The notes beneath the pieces are model-generated. The model did not search any database, was not told the DNA's origin, and was given only the letters and a program-made list of their open reading frames with translations. From a virus, in the IMG/VR virus record IMGVR_UViG_3300042905_003214, positions 1 to 44,190 of that record: a DNA stretch of 44,190 nucleotides. One strand, 5' to 3'. A program made the translations under genes and the position numbers. Shown in pieces: positions 1 to 8,471 of this stretch; the first letter of the stretch is position 1, and each line of letters starts with the position of its first letter.

Positions 1-2
1 GA

Positions 3-161
3 TTTTCTCCCTGGCTCCGACAAGATAAAATCAAAGACCTTGATTATGTTAAACGTTACTATGGTTTTAGTAATGAAAAGGCAAAACAAGCTTTGAGGAT
101 TCTTACTAAAGAACAACTAACATTTATAAAATCGAAATTTGAAACTGGAGGAACAAAATGA
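3..161 (+). CDS. 62: Sliding clamp loader small subunit gp62, C-terminal fragment
   Basis: The reading frame is open from the left edge and stops at 159-161, leaving about 52 C-terminal residues that begin FSPWLRQDKIKDLDYV. In T4 and T4-like cyanophages gene 62 lies directly upstream of regA, and the stop here overlaps the regA start as ATGA, the usual 62/regA coupling. The gp44/62 complex loads the gp45 clamp onto primed DNA for gp43. The call rests mainly on position and the lysine-rich, helical C-terminus, because most of the protein lies outside the window. Confidence 0.72.
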   Translation, partial: FSPWLRQDKIKDLDYVKRYYGFSNEKAKQALRILTKEQLTFIKSKFETGGTK

Positions 162-598
162 GTGTCGTTCAAGAACCTGAAGTGAAGTGGACGCCCGACC
201 AAATGGTGGAAGTGATTCTTAATGAACCTGATGATTTTCTTAAGGTTCGTGAGACTTTGACCCGTATCGGAGTTGCTTCAAGAAAGGAAAAGAAAATCTA
301 TCAGTCTTGCCATATTCTGCACAAGCAAGGTAGATATTATCTCGTTCACTTTAAGGAACTGTTTGCTCTGGATGGCAAACATGCTAACCTGACCGTGAAT
401 GATGTGCAACGTCGCAATCGTATCGCTCAACTTCTCGCTGATTGGGGGCTGATTGATATTGTTGATGCTACCAAGATTCAAGATATTGCACCACTTAATC
501 AAATTAAAGTCCTTGCTTATAAGGATAAGGGAGACTGGATTCTGGAAACCAAGTATAATATTGGATCCAAGAAGAAGAAAGTTGAGGATGCTGAGTGA
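158..598 (+). CDS. regA: RegA translational repressor
   Basis: The 146-residue protein shares the T4 RegA core: DDFLKVRETLTRIGVA, then YQSCHILHKQGRYYLVHFKE, then LLADWGLIDIV. RegA binds the translation initiation regions of early mRNAs and shuts off their synthesis, including its own. It is longer than T4 RegA (122 residues) because of a roughly 12-residue N-terminal extension and a basic C-terminal tail (GSKKKKVEDAE). It is translationally coupled to gene 62 upstream and its stop overlaps the next start. Identity is strong; its target set in this phage cannot be read from the sequence. Confidence 0.95.
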   Translation: MSVVQEPEVKWTPDQMVEVILNEPDDFLKVRETLTRIGVASRKEKKIYQSCHILHKQGRYYLVHFKELFALDGKHANLTVNDVQRRNRIAQLLADWGLIDIVDATKIQDIAPLNQIKVLAYKDKGDWILETKYNIGSKKKKVEDAE

Positions 599-840
599 TG
601 TCTTCGGGAAGTTTTGAATTTCGTTTTCGTCACCAAAACGAAGGTGCCGCCTGGCATAACAATCCTAATGCTAAGTTTGCTCTTCCCGATGAAGATGTAG
701 AGATTAGATGTGATGATCCATATCTAAATGAAAATCAATTCCTAGAAATGGTTCGCAGATTTTTCATTGCTTGTGGGTATACCGAACAACAATGGAAAGA
801 TGCTTTAAAAGTTCATCTTAAAGAAGTGGAAACCGAATAA
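598..840 (+). CDS. Small conserved hypothetical protein downstream of regA
   Basis: This 80-residue protein starts at the ATG at 598, which overlaps the regA stop; an in-frame GTG at 595 is a less likely start. It is acidic, with an aromatic N-terminus (SFEFRFRHQNE) and a C-terminal helix (FLEMVRRFFIACGYTEQQW). No catalytic motif is visible. It ends just before a strong terminator, so it is the last gene of the 62-regA transcript. I do not recognise its function. Confidence 0.75.
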   Translation: MSSGSFEFRFRHQNEGAAWHNNPNAKFALPDEDVEIRCDDPYLNENQFLEMVRRFFIACGYTEQQWKDALKVHLKEVETE

Positions 841-848
841 AAGAATTA

Positions 849-871
849 CGGGGTTCAACACCCCGTTTTTT
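849..871 (+). terminator. Rho-independent terminator after the regA operon
   Basis: A 5-bp GC stem (CGGGG/CCCCG, loop TTCAACA) is followed by six T. It ends the clamp loader-regA transcript before hsp20. Confidence 0.85.
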
Positions 872-876
872 GTAAG

Positions 877-897
877 AAGTATTATAATTATATACGG
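877..897 (+). promoter_or_regulatory. Probable hsp20 promoter -10 region
   Basis: TATAAT at 883-888 runs into TATATAC, about 60 bp before the hsp20 start and just after a terminator. No good -35 hexamer is visible 17 bp upstream, so the promoter class is uncertain. Confidence 0.4.
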
Positions 898-948
898 ATG
901 CCGAAAGGGTCCACAAAACACAAACTCGCTTTTAAAGGAGCTACCATA

Positions 949-1383
949 ATGACAAGTTCTACGAGATATACTGCTGCGGATCTTCCTGCTTTGATGGAAC
1001 GAATTACCCGCAATAGCATTGGAATGGATGAATACTTCGATCGTCTTTTTAATCTTCACGAAACTACAACGAACTACCCCCCATATAACCTAGTACAAAT
1101 AAATAATGTTGAATCCCATCTGGAACTCGCATTAGCAGGATTCAAGAAAGGAGAGGTAAATGTTTTCACAGAGTATGGAAAACTTTTTGTCGAAGGGCAA
1201 AAAGCAGATGCCGAATCGGATAGGACGTTTATCCACAAGGGAGTGGCTAGCAGAAGTTTTAAAAGAGCGTGGACTTTATCCGACGACACAGAAGTCCGTG
1301 AAGTCACATTTGAAGACGGACTTCTACGGATCGTACTTGGGAAAATAGTGCCAGACCATCACGCTCGCAAGGACTATCTCTAA
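949..1383 (+). CDS. hsp20: Hsp20 / alpha-crystallin-type small heat shock protein
   Basis: The protein has 144 residues from the ATG at 949, which is preceded by a strong AAAGGAG site at 934-940; an in-frame upstream ATG at 898 lacks such a site. The centre (YNLVQINNVESHLELALAGFKKGEVNV) is the beta-sandwich start of an alpha-crystallin domain, followed by GKLFVEGQK and a final FEDGLLRIVLGKIVP strand. Small heat shock proteins hold unfolding proteins. hsp20 between regA and gene 43 is a hallmark of T4-like cyanophages. The stop codon overlaps a late promoter motif. Confidence 0.92.
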   Translation: MTSSTRYTAADLPALMERITRNSIGMDEYFDRLFNLHETTTNYPPYNLVQINNVESHLELALAGFKKGEVNVFTEYGKLFVEGQKADAESDRTFIHKGVASRSFKRAWTLSDDTEVREVTFEDGLLRIVLGKIVPDHHARKDYL

Positions 1384-1386
1384 ATA
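1380..1386 (+). promoter_or_regulatory. Cyanophage late promoter motif CTAAATA
   Basis: CTAAATA overlaps the hsp20 stop codon and lies 9 bp before the next ATG, which would give a nearly leaderless transcript. The motif matches the late promoter of T4-like cyanophages; use at this site is inferred. Confidence 0.45.
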
Positions 1387-1395
1387 AAAATAAAA

Positions 1396-1566
1396 ATGAA
1401 ATCTTTCCACCAATTTCTTAATGAAATAAAGACTATTTCATATCCAGCAGCAAAAGCACATAAGGTTTATCATAAAGGAAGAGTGACTAATGTAGGTGCT
1501 GGAAGAGCAGTTCCTATTAATCCTGGAAGTGGTGCTGGTGATGGTGGTGGAGGTAATGGTGACTAA
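1396..1566 (+). CDS. Short protein with T4 internal-protein-like N-terminus
   Basis: A 56-residue protein begins MKSFHQFLNE. This resembles the capsid targeting sequence of T4 internal head proteins (MKTYQEFIAE), and L-N-E fits the gp21 prohead protease consensus (L/I)-x-E. The remaining 46 residues are basic and then glycine-rich (GSGAGDGGGGNGD). The same N-terminus occurs on the nucleotidyltransferase at 11852-13129. The gene has its own late promoter motif at 1380 and precedes a terminator. A peptide packaged in the head is inferred from the motif. Confidence 0.7.
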   Translation: MKSFHQFLNEIKTISYPAAKAHKVYHKGRVTNVGAGRAVPINPGSGAGDGGGGNGD

Positions 1567-1597
1567 ATATCTTTGAATATCGTCGGCGCTATGCCAC

Positions 1598-1637
1598 GGG
1601 AGGTAACTGGCAAAAACCAGTTGACACCTCCCTTTTT
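1598..1637 (+). terminator. Strong terminator overlapping an early promoter
   Basis: A 13-bp interrupted stem (GGGAGGT plus AACTGG pairing with CCAGTT and ACCTCCC, loop CAAAAA) is followed by TTTTT. The 3' arm contains the TTGACA of the next promoter. Confidence 0.85.
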
Positions 1638-1650
1638 AATTTGCTATAAT
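1621..1650 (+). promoter_or_regulatory. Early sigma70-type promoter for the gene 43 operon
   Basis: TTGACA at 1621-1626 and TATAAT at 1645-1650 are spaced 18 bp apart. The -35 lies inside the preceding terminator hairpin. The promoter would drive 1673 onward into gene 43. Confidence 0.85.
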
Positions 1651-1672
1651 AGTAAGGAGAAGTACTGAACGC

Positions 1673-2017
1673 ATGTCAATCAAATTAGTTATTCTGAAAT
1701 CTGGGGAAACTGTTATTTCAGATGCAAAAGAGTTGATTGTTGAAGAAGATAAAATTGTTGGATATCTTCTAAACAATCCTTTTAAAATTACCAGTCAAAA
1801 GTCACTTCTTCTTACTGAAGAAGTGAAGGATAGTGATAGTATGGTCGAAATCACTATGTCTCCATGGATTCTTTTAACCTCTGATACTGCTATTCCAATC
1901 AAACCTGATTGGGTGGTTACAGTTGTCGAGCCAATGGAATCTGTTAAGCAAATGTATGAGGAGAGAGTAAATGCCTTTAAACAACAAACAGATCAAGGGA
2001 CTTCTTCTGAAAGTTGA
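1673..2017 (+). CDS. LSm-like small beta protein A
   Basis: This 114-residue protein opens with short beta strands (IKLVILKSGETVISDAKEL) and ends with a helix after the motif WVVTVVEP. The pattern suggests a small Sm-like barrel, a fold seen in small cyanophage proteins; this is a fold guess. The next gene is a distant paralog sharing the D-(I/W)-x(2)-VVEP ending followed by an acidic helix. It is the first gene of the operon that runs into gene 43, and it overlaps the next gene by 47 bp. Confidence 0.8.
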   Translation: MSIKLVILKSGETVISDAKELIVEEDKIVGYLLNNPFKITSQKSLLLTEEVKDSDSMVEITMSPWILLTSDTAIPIKPDWVVTVVEPMESVKQMYEERVNAFKQQTDQGTSSES

Positions 2018-2231
2018 TAACGTAGTTATCTGTGAAGTCATTGAGGTTGAGGCAGAACCAGGGGAACCTAACTGCAAAATAATCAATCCATATGAGTTCG
2101 TTGATGGTGAATTGGTTCCATGGCCAGAAGTATCTGGTCAAAATGAATTAATGCTTCGCTCCAGTGACATTCTTACTGTAGTTGAACCAAAAGAAGAAAT
2201 TATTCAAAAGTATCTTGAACTAACTGCATAA
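1971..2231 (+). CDS. LSm-like small beta protein B
   Basis: This 86-residue protein has strands KGLLLKVDNVVICEVIEVEA and ends DILTVVEPKEEIIQKYLEL, matching the end of the upstream protein. The two look like tandem paralogs. It overlaps its neighbour upstream by 47 bp and shares one base with the gene 43 start, so it is translationally coupled to the DNA polymerase. No catalytic residues are apparent. A role in RNA or polymerase binding would be speculation. Confidence 0.78.
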   Translation: MPLNNKQIKGLLLKVDNVVICEVIEVEAEPGEPNCKIINPYEFVDGELVPWPEVSGQNELMLRSSDILTVVEPKEEIIQKYLELTA

Positions 2232-4732
2232 TGCGATTTTATACTAACGTCCAGATGGTCGGGGATCACTTCTTGGTCCGTGGTTATGAAAATGGAAAAC
2301 ATTTCATTACCCGTGAGAAGTTTAACCCGACTCTTTTTATCCCTGCAAATAAAAAAACAAAATATAAAACTCTTACGGGAGATTACGTGGATGAGATTCA
2401 TCCTGGAACTGTCCGCGAATGTCGAGAGTTTATTAAAAAGTATGAGAATGTTGAGGGATTTAAAATTTATGGAAACGATAAGTACATCTATCAGTATATC
2501 TCTGAAACGTATCCTGAAGAAGAATTAAAGTTTGACATCAATAAAATTAAACTCACTACTCTTGATATTGAGGTTGCATCGGAGAATGGATTCCCTGATG
2601 TAGAGTCTGCTGCAGAGGAAGTTCTTCTTATCACAATTCAAGATTATGCTACGAAACGAATTCGTACCTGGGGTCTTGGACCTTTCAACAATCCAGGCAA
2701 AGATGTAGTCTATAAGCAGTTTTCTACTGAGTATGATTTATTGCATGATTTTATCAACTGGTGGATGATTGAAGAAAATACTCCAGAGGTGATAACTGGA
2801 TGGAATATCCAACTGTATGATATTCCATATCTTGCCCGTCGTTTAGATCGTGTTCTTGGCGAAAAATTGATGAAGAGATTATCTCCTTGGGGTCTTGTCA
2901 CTGAGGATGAAGTGTATATTTCTGGACGTAAGCATATTTCTTATGATGTTGGTGGAATCACTCAACTGGACTATCTGGATTTGTATAAAAAATTCACTTA
3001 TACTAATCAAGAATCTTATCGTCTTGACCATATTGCAAATGTGGAATTGGGGCAGAAAAAACTTGACCACTCTGAGTTTGATACTTTTAAAGACTTCTAC
3101 ACCAAGGGTTGGCAAAAATTTGTAGAGTATAACATTCTTGACGTGAAACTTGTTGATCGTCTGGAAGATAAGATGAAACTTATTGAACTTGCCGTGACAA
3201 TGGCACTTGACGCAAAGGTCAATTTTGTCGATGTGTTTTTTCAAGTAAGAATGTGGGACAGTATCATTTACAATTATCTCAAGAAGAGAAACATTGTAAT
3301 TCCCCCAAAAGAACGTTCTGATAAGGATTCTAAGTATGCTGGTGCTTATGTTAAGGAACCGATTCCTGGAATGTATGATTGGGTGGTAAGTTTTGACTTG
3401 AACTCTCTGTACCCTCACCTGATTATGCAATACAACATCTCTCCAGAAACCCTTCTGGACGAGAGGCATCCAACTGTAACTGTTGATAAGATTCTAAATC
3501 AGGATCTTACCTTTGAGTTGTATAAAGATAAGGCAGTGTGTGCTAATGGAGCAATGTTCCGCAAAGATGTGCGTGGGTTCCTCCCAGAACTGATGGAAAA
3601 AATCTATCAAGACCGCACTATCTACAAAAAGAAAATGCTTGCAGCAAAGCAAGAATATGAAAAGACTAAAAATAAGGAATTAGTTAAAGAGATTGCTCGG
3701 TGTAACAATATCCAAATGGCGAGGAAGATTCAACTTAACTCTGCTTATGGTGCTATCGGCAATCAGTATTTCCGTTATTACAAATTAGCAAACGCTGAGG
3801 CAATCACTTTGTCTGGTCAGGTTTCTATCCGTTGGATTGAGAACAAGATGAATGCCTATCTAAACAAAATTCTCAAGACAAAAGAGGTTGATTATGTTAT
3901 TGCTTCTGATACTGACTCCATTTATCTTGATATGGGTCCTCTGGTTGAAAGTGTATACAAGGGAAGAGAGAAAACTACTCAAAGCGTTGTTTCGTTCCTT
4001 GATAAGGTCGCTAAGGTGGAACTTGAGAAGTATATTGAAAGTTGCTACCAAGAACTGGCAGACTATGTGAATGCCTATGACCAGAAGATGCAGATGAAGC
4101 GTGAGAACATTGCCGAGCGTGGAATCTGGACTGCTAAGAAGCGTTATATCCTCAATGTCTGGGATAGTGAAGGTGTTCGCTATGAAGAACCCAAACTCAA
4201 GATTATGGGAATTGAAGCAGTCAAATCTTCTACACCAGCACCTTGTCGCAAGATGATTAAGGATGGTCTCAAACTGATGATGAATGGAACTGAAGAAGAG
4301 GTGATTGAGTTTATTGATAAGTGTCGTGAAGAATTTAAAAGTCTTCCACCAGAACAAATTGCTTTTCCACGTACTGCTTCTGATGTTCGTAAGTATCATT
4401 CTTCTTCCAGCATTTATGCACCTAAAACTCCAATTCATATTCGTGGAGCACTTTTGTTTAACTACTACGTCAAAGACAAAAAACTCACTAATAAGTATTC
4501 ATTAATCAATAATGGTGAGAAGGTTAAATACATTTTCTTAAAAAAACCAAATACTATTCAAGAAAACGTCATTTCATTCATTCAGGAATTTCCTAAGGAA
4601 CTTGCTCTTGACAAATACATTGACTATGAATTACAATTTGAAAAGAGTTTCTTAGATCCACTCAAGTCAATCCTTGATACGATTGGATGGAATGTGGAAA
4701 AAACTGTAAACCTTGAATTATTTTTTGCCTAA
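2231..4732 (+). CDS. 43: DNA polymerase gp43 (family B)
   Basis: The 833-residue protein has the 3'-5' exonuclease motifs (LDIEVA near residue 110, GWNIQLYDIPYL near 190, YNILDVKLVD near 300). Polymerase motif A is FDLNSLYPHLIM near 387, motif B is QLNSAYGAIGNQYFRYY near 500, and motif C is SDTDSIY near 560. All catalytic acids are present. It is shorter than T4 gp43 (898 residues), as usual in cyanophages, and is a single uninterrupted ORF. It replicates the phage genome with the gp45 clamp and the gp41/gp61 primosome. Confidence 0.98.
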   Translation: MRFYTNVQMVGDHFLVRGYENGKHFITREKFNPTLFIPANKKTKYKTLTGDYVDEIHPGTVRECREFIKKYENVEGFKIYGNDKYIYQYISETYPEEELKFDINKIKLTTLDIEVASENGFPDVESAAEEVLLITIQDYATKRIRTWGLGPFNNPGKDVVYKQFSTEYDLLHDFINWWMIEENTPEVITGWNIQLYDIPYLARRLDRVLGEKLMKRLSPWGLVTEDEVYISGRKHISYDVGGITQLDYLDLYKKFTYTNQESYRLDHIANVELGQKKLDHSEFDTFKDFYTKGWQKFVEYNILDVKLVDRLEDKMKLIELAVTMALDAKVNFVDVFFQVRMWDSIIYNYLKKRNIVIPPKERSDKDSKYAGAYVKEPIPGMYDWVVSFDLNSLYPHLIMQYNISPETLLDERHPTVTVDKILNQDLTFELYKDKAVCANGAMFRKDVRGFLPELMEKIYQDRTIYKKKMLAAKQEYEKTKNKELVKEIARCNNIQMARKIQLNSAYGAIGNQYFRYYKLANAEAITLSGQVSIRWIENKMNAYLNKILKTKEVDYVIASDTDSIYLDMGPLVESVYKGREKTTQSVVSFLDKVAKVELEKYIESCYQELADYVNAYDQKMQMKRENIAERGIWTAKKRYILNVWDSEGVRYEEPKLKIMGIEAVKSSTPAPCRKMIKDGLKLMMNGTEEEVIEFIDKCREEFKSLPPEQIAFPRTASDVRKYHSSSSIYAPKTPIHIRGALLFNYYVKDKKLTNKYSLINNGEKVKYIFLKKPNTIQENVISFIQEFPKELALDKYIDYELQFEKSFLDPLKSILDTIGWNVEKTVNLELFFA

Positions 4733-4896
4733 TGGATTTGCCTATTAACGACGAAGAGCTAAAGAAAATTGTCAGTGCTCTTGGATTTGGGGGAGATGCT
4801 GCTTTGTATCATAAACTAAAACTGGTAAAAGAACTTAGAGAACAGGGTTTACCTTATAAAAAAATACTTCGTGAAGAGTATGGGATGACAGTATGA
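4732..4896 (+). CDS. Small hypothetical protein, paralog of its neighbour (1)
   Basis: The 54-residue protein starts at an ATG that overlaps the gene 43 stop (TAATG). Its core, LPINDEELKKIVSAL then ALYHKLKLVKELR, matches the next gene's LPISEKELNIIINSL then ALYSKLWTYKMN. It is helical and charged with no catalytic motif. The coupling places it in the polymerase operon. Function unknown. Confidence 0.72.
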   Translation: MDLPINDEELKKIVSALGFGGDAALYHKLKLVKELREQGLPYKKILREEYGMTV

Positions 4897-5051
4897 TAAC
4901 CCTTCCTATAAGTGAAAAAGAGTTGAACATTATTATTAATAGTTTAAAGGGGAATCATCCTGCTCTTTACTCTAAACTTTGGACTTATAAAATGAATGAT
5001 TTGAATACGGAAAAAAATAAGAATGAATTATCCATCAAACAAAATTATTAA
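4893..5051 (+). CDS. Small hypothetical protein, paralog of its neighbour (2)
   Basis: The 52-residue protein overlaps the previous gene by 4 bp (ATGA) and the following oxygenase gene by 29 bp. It shares the pattern LPI-x(2)-x-EL-x(3)-I then ALY-x-KLW with the preceding protein, so the pair arose by tandem duplication. The C-terminal tail (about 15 residues, KNELSIKQNY) lies in the overlap and may have been extended when the oxygenase gene was inserted. Confidence 0.7.
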   Translation: MITLPISEKELNIIINSLKGNHPALYSKLWTYKMNDLNTEKNKNELSIKQNY

Positions 5052-5679
5052 TGATTATATCATTTTAGATAATTTTGTACCAGTAAGTTTGCAAAATGAA
5101 ATTGAAGAAATGCTACTCTCTTCAAATTTTCCTTGGTATATTTTTTCAGAGATTTGGTTGGGCGCTTCAACCCCACAAAATTTATTGAGTAATAAAAATA
5201 TATTAAATGCTTCTGGATTGGTGCATAATTTTGTAAATGAGGGACTGCCAGGATCCGAATATAGACATTCATTTATTTACATCTTACATTTTTTATCTAA
5301 GGAATTAAAATTTGATGTAAATGAGATTTTGAGGATAAGAGGAAGAACAACCTTTCAATATCCAGAATCAAATCATAATACTTTTTGTGGTCCGCATGTT
5401 GACTTTAGTATGCGTAACGATTACTATAGTCTAATATATTATGCCAATGATTCTGATGGAGACACCTTCTTATTTGAAGAAGAACGAACAGATAAAGATT
5501 CAAATTTTCATCCAAATCTTTCAAACTTAAAAATAAGACAGAGGATAACTCCAAAAAAGGGAAGATTGTTATTATTTAATGGTAATATCCTACACGCTGG
5601 AAACTGCCCAATAAATTCACAAGTTAGGTGTGTTATAAATTATGATTTTACCGCTTCAAAAAACTACTATGGTAATTAA
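5023..5679 (+). CDS. 2OG-Fe(II) oxygenase, prolyl-4-hydroxylase-like
   Basis: The 218-residue protein keeps the double-stranded beta-helix signature: H125-V-D127 (GPHVDF), distal H191 (NILHAGN) and R202 for 2-oxoglutarate (QVRCVINYDF). The core YYANDSDGDTFLFEEE is shared closely with the protein at 37555-38169. It should use 2-oxoglutarate, O2 and Fe(II) to hydroxylate a substrate that cannot be named. The region is more AT-rich than uvsX beside it and is inserted between the polymerase operon and uvsX, 2 bp before the uvsX start, which suggests acquisition. Confidence 0.85.
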   Translation: MNYPSNKIINDYIILDNFVPVSLQNEIEEMLLSSNFPWYIFSEIWLGASTPQNLLSNKNILNASGLVHNFVNEGLPGSEYRHSFIYILHFLSKELKFDVNEILRIRGRTTFQYPESNHNTFCGPHVDFSMRNDYYSLIYYANDSDGDTFLFEEERTDKDSNFHPNLSNLKIRQRITPKKGRLLLFNGNILHAGNCPINSQVRCVINYDFTASKNYYGN

Positions 5680-5681
5680 TT

Positions 5682-6689
5682 ATGGATTTTCTTAAAGAAA
5701 TTGTAAAAGAGGTTGGTGGTGAATACACCAAACTTGCTTCCGATATTGATGAGACTGAGACTTATGTTGACACGGGTTCGTACATTTTTAACGCACTGGT
5801 TTCAGGTAGCATATTTGGCGGTGTATCTGGCAATAAGATTACTGCTATTGCTGGAGAGTCTAGTACTGGAAAGACTTTCTTTTCTCTCGCTGTGGTTAAG
5901 AATTTTCTTGATAATAACCCCGATGGTTATTGTCTCTACTTTGATACTGAAGCCGCTATTACCAAATCACTCTTGGAGTCACGCGGCATCGACACATCTC
6001 GTCTTGTCGTGGTTAATGTTGTCACCGTAGAAGAGTTTCGTGGAAAAGCACTCAAGGCAGTAGATATTTACTTAAAAAAACCTGAAGGAGAACGCAAACC
6101 TTGTATGTTTGTGCTAGACTCTTTGGGTATGCTTTCAACCGAGAAAGAGATTACCGATGCACTGAATGATAAACAAGTTCGTGATATGACTAAATCACAA
6201 CTTGTCAAAGGTGCTTTCCGTATGCTCACTCTCAAGTTGGGTCAGGCAAACATTCCAATGATTGTAACCAATCACACTTACGATGTCATCGGTGCTTATG
6301 TTCCTACTAAGGAGATGGGAGGTGGCAGCGGTCTTAAGTACGCCGCTTCTACTATCATATATCTTAGTAAGTCTAAGGAAAAGGATGGAAAAGAAGTCAT
6401 TGGAAACATTATCAAGGCAAAGACTGCTAAGTCGCGTTTGAGTAAGGAGAATCAACAAGTTGAAGTCCGTTTATTTTATGATGAGCGCGGTCTTGATCGC
6501 TATTATGGTCTTCTGGAACTCGGGGAACTCGCTGGACTCTGGAAGAATGTTGCGGGGCGTTATGAAATTAATGGCAAAAAACTTTATGCGAAAGAAATCC
6601 TAAAAAATCCCGACCAGTATTTTACCGAAGAAGTAATGCAGCAACTTGATGCTGCCGCGAAACAACAATTCTCTTATGGAACGAATTGA
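5682..6689 (+). CDS. uvsX: UvsX RecA-like recombinase
   Basis: The 335-residue protein has Walker A GESSTGKT near residues 57-64 and Walker B CMFVLDSLGML near 142. Loop 2-type sequence MGGGSGLKYAAS follows near residue 213. It forms filaments on single-stranded DNA and drives strand exchange and recombination-dependent replication. It directly precedes gene 41, overlapping it by 14 bp. Confidence 0.97.
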   Translation: MDFLKEIVKEVGGEYTKLASDIDETETYVDTGSYIFNALVSGSIFGGVSGNKITAIAGESSTGKTFFSLAVVKNFLDNNPDGYCLYFDTEAAITKSLLESRGIDTSRLVVVNVVTVEEFRGKALKAVDIYLKKPEGERKPCMFVLDSLGMLSTEKEITDALNDKQVRDMTKSQLVKGAFRMLTLKLGQANIPMIVTNHTYDVIGAYVPTKEMGGGSGLKYAASTIIYLSKSKEKDGKEVIGNIIKAKTAKSRLSKENQQVEVRLFYDERGLDRYYGLLELGELAGLWKNVAGRYEINGKKLYAKEILKNPDQYFTEEVMQQLDAAAKQQFSYGTN

Positions 6690-8055
6690 GACAACTATTC
6701 TCAGAAACTTAGTATTTAATGAAGACTACTCACGCAAGGTCATTCCTTTCATACAACCAGATTATTTTGAGCAAAAGACGGAAAAGATCATTTTTGAGGA
6801 GATTGTTCAATTCATTGTTAAGTATGGTTCAGCAATCACGATTGAAGCACTCAATATTGAGGTAGAGAATCGCACAGATCTCAATGAAACTGAAGTCAAA
6901 GAGATTCGAGAAATCAATTCGTTTTTAAATGATGCTCCTGTAGAAAAGCAATGGTTACTTGATACTACTGAAAAGTGGTGTCGTGACCGTGCCATTTACT
7001 TGGCACTTATGGAGTCAATTCATATTGCTGATGGAAATAATGATAAGAAAAATCGTGATGCGATTCCAAGCATTCTTTCTGATGCTCTAGCAGTATCGTT
7101 TGATAATAATATCGGACACGATTATCTTCAGAACTATGAGGAGCGATATGAGTTTTATCACCGTAAAGAAGATAAGATCGAGTTTGATCTGGAATATTTC
7201 AACAAAATCACAAAGGGTGGGCTCCCTAATAAGACTCTCAATATCGCTCTCGCTGGGACGGGCGTTGGGAAATCGCTATTCATGTGTCATTTGGCTGCTT
7301 CCGTCTTACTGCAAGGCAGGTCCGTTCTCTATATCACTCTTGAAATGGCAGAAGAGCGAATTGCAGAGAGGATTGATGCGAACCTTCTCAATGTACCGAT
7401 TCAGCAACTGGTTGATCTCCCACGTTCGACATTCGAGAACAAAGTAAATAGTATTGCAAAGAAGACACAAGGTTCTTTGGTCATCAAAGAATACCCAACT
7501 GCTTCTGCTCATTCAGGACACTTTAAAGCACTTCTCAATGAACTTGCTCTCAAGAAGTCATTTAGACCTGATATTATTTTCATTGATTACCTTAATATAT
7601 GTGCTTCCAGCAGGTATAAGTCAAACCTTTCTGTCAATTCATATTCGTACATTAAGGCAATTGCTGAAGAACTTCGCGGTTTGGCAGTGGAATTCAATGT
7701 TCCCATTGTCTCTGCTACCCAGACTACTCGCAGTGGTTATGGGAACTCTGATGTTGAACTTACTGATACTAGTGAGTCCTTTGGTCTCCCTGCTACTGCT
7801 GACCTTATGTTTGCCCTTATTAGCACTGAAGAACTTGAACAGTTGGGACAGATTATGGTGAAGCAATTGAAGAACCGTTATAATGACCCCACTATCTACA
7901 AGCGTTTTATTGTGGGTATTGACCGTGCTAAAATGAGACTGTATGATTGCGAACAGTCAGCACAAAAAGATATACTTGACTCTGGAAACGAAGACGAGTA
8001 TAATGATAACGAAGACAAGAAACCTAAAAAGTCGTTTGAAGGATTTAAATTTTAA
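6676..8055 (+). CDS. 41: Replicative DNA helicase gp41 (DnaB family)
   Basis: I take the start at 6676 (MERIETTILRNLVFN, aligning with T4 gp41); the frame is open 30 bp further upstream but that extension lies within uvsX. The 459-residue protein has an N-terminal DnaB-like helical domain, then Walker A LAGTGVGKS near 192-200, Walker B IIFIDYLN near 300, and a glutamine-containing VSATQTTRSGYG motif III. It is the hexameric 5'-3' replication helicase that partners gp61 primase. Confidence 0.97.
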   Translation: MERIETTILRNLVFNEDYSRKVIPFIQPDYFEQKTEKIIFEEIVQFIVKYGSAITIEALNIEVENRTDLNETEVKEIREINSFLNDAPVEKQWLLDTTEKWCRDRAIYLALMESIHIADGNNDKKNRDAIPSILSDALAVSFDNNIGHDYLQNYEERYEFYHRKEDKIEFDLEYFNKITKGGLPNKTLNIALAGTGVGKSLFMCHLAASVLLQGRSVLYITLEMAEERIAERIDANLLNVPIQQLVDLPRSTFENKVNSIAKKTQGSLVIKEYPTASAHSGHFKALLNELALKKSFRPDIIFIDYLNICASSRYKSNLSVNSYSYIKAIAEELRGLAVEFNVPIVSATQTTRSGYGNSDVELTDTSESFGLPATADLMFALISTEELEQLGQIMVKQLKNRYNDPTIYKRFIVGIDRAKMRLYDCEQSAQKDILDSGNEDEYNDNEDKKPKKSFEGFKF

Positions 8056-8471
8056 TGGAAACTGCTAAACACGTAGATTTTGATAAGTATGCTGAGTTTG
8101 TGGATGCTGTAACTTCTGATGCATCCAAAGACTTTCTTTCTCTATCTGATCGCCTTGTTGCTCTTGATGAGAAAGGTGCCAATATTGAGCGTCTCCTGAC
8201 TGCTGCTGTTGGTATTAATGCCGAAGGTGGTGAGTTTATGGAAATCGTGAAGAAAATGATTTTCCAAGGCAAACCCTTCAATGAAGATAATCGAGAGCAT
8301 ATGATTATCGAACTGGGTGACATTATGTGGTATGTTGCTCAAGCTTGTATGGCACTTGAAGTAACTCTTGATGATGTGGTTGCTAAAAATGTGCAGAAAC
8401 TTCTCAAGCGTTATCCTGAAGGTGCTTTTGATGTTTATTTCTCTGAAAACCGTGCTGCTGACGACCGATGA
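8055..8471 (+). CDS. mazG: MazG-like nucleotide pyrophosphohydrolase
   Basis: This 138-residue protein carries the MazG metal site: E57, E60 and E63 (AEGGEFMEIVKK), then E86 and D89 (IIELGDIMWYVAQ). MazG enzymes hydrolyse nucleoside triphosphates to monophosphates. Cyanophage mazG is common and usually lies next to gene 41, as here, with the start overlapping the gene 41 stop. It may process nucleotides released from host DNA or affect host starvation signalling; the substrate is not visible. Confidence 0.92.
   Translation: METAKHVDFDKYAEFVDAVTSDASKDFLSLSDRLVALDEKGANIERLLTAAVGINAEGGEFMEIVKKMIFQGKPFNEDNREHMIIELGDIMWYVAQACMALEVTLDDVVAKNVQKLLKRYPEGAFDVYFSENRAADDR

Noticed and set aside
1160-1348. 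A 62-codon plus-strand ORF inside hsp20
   Set aside because: It is fully nested in another frame of the alpha-crystallin domain and has no recognisable features.
2879-3469. A 196-codon minus-strand ORF inside gene 43
   Set aside because: It lies wholly opposite a strongly conserved polymerase frame and its product is low-complexity with no motif, as expected for an antisense shadow.
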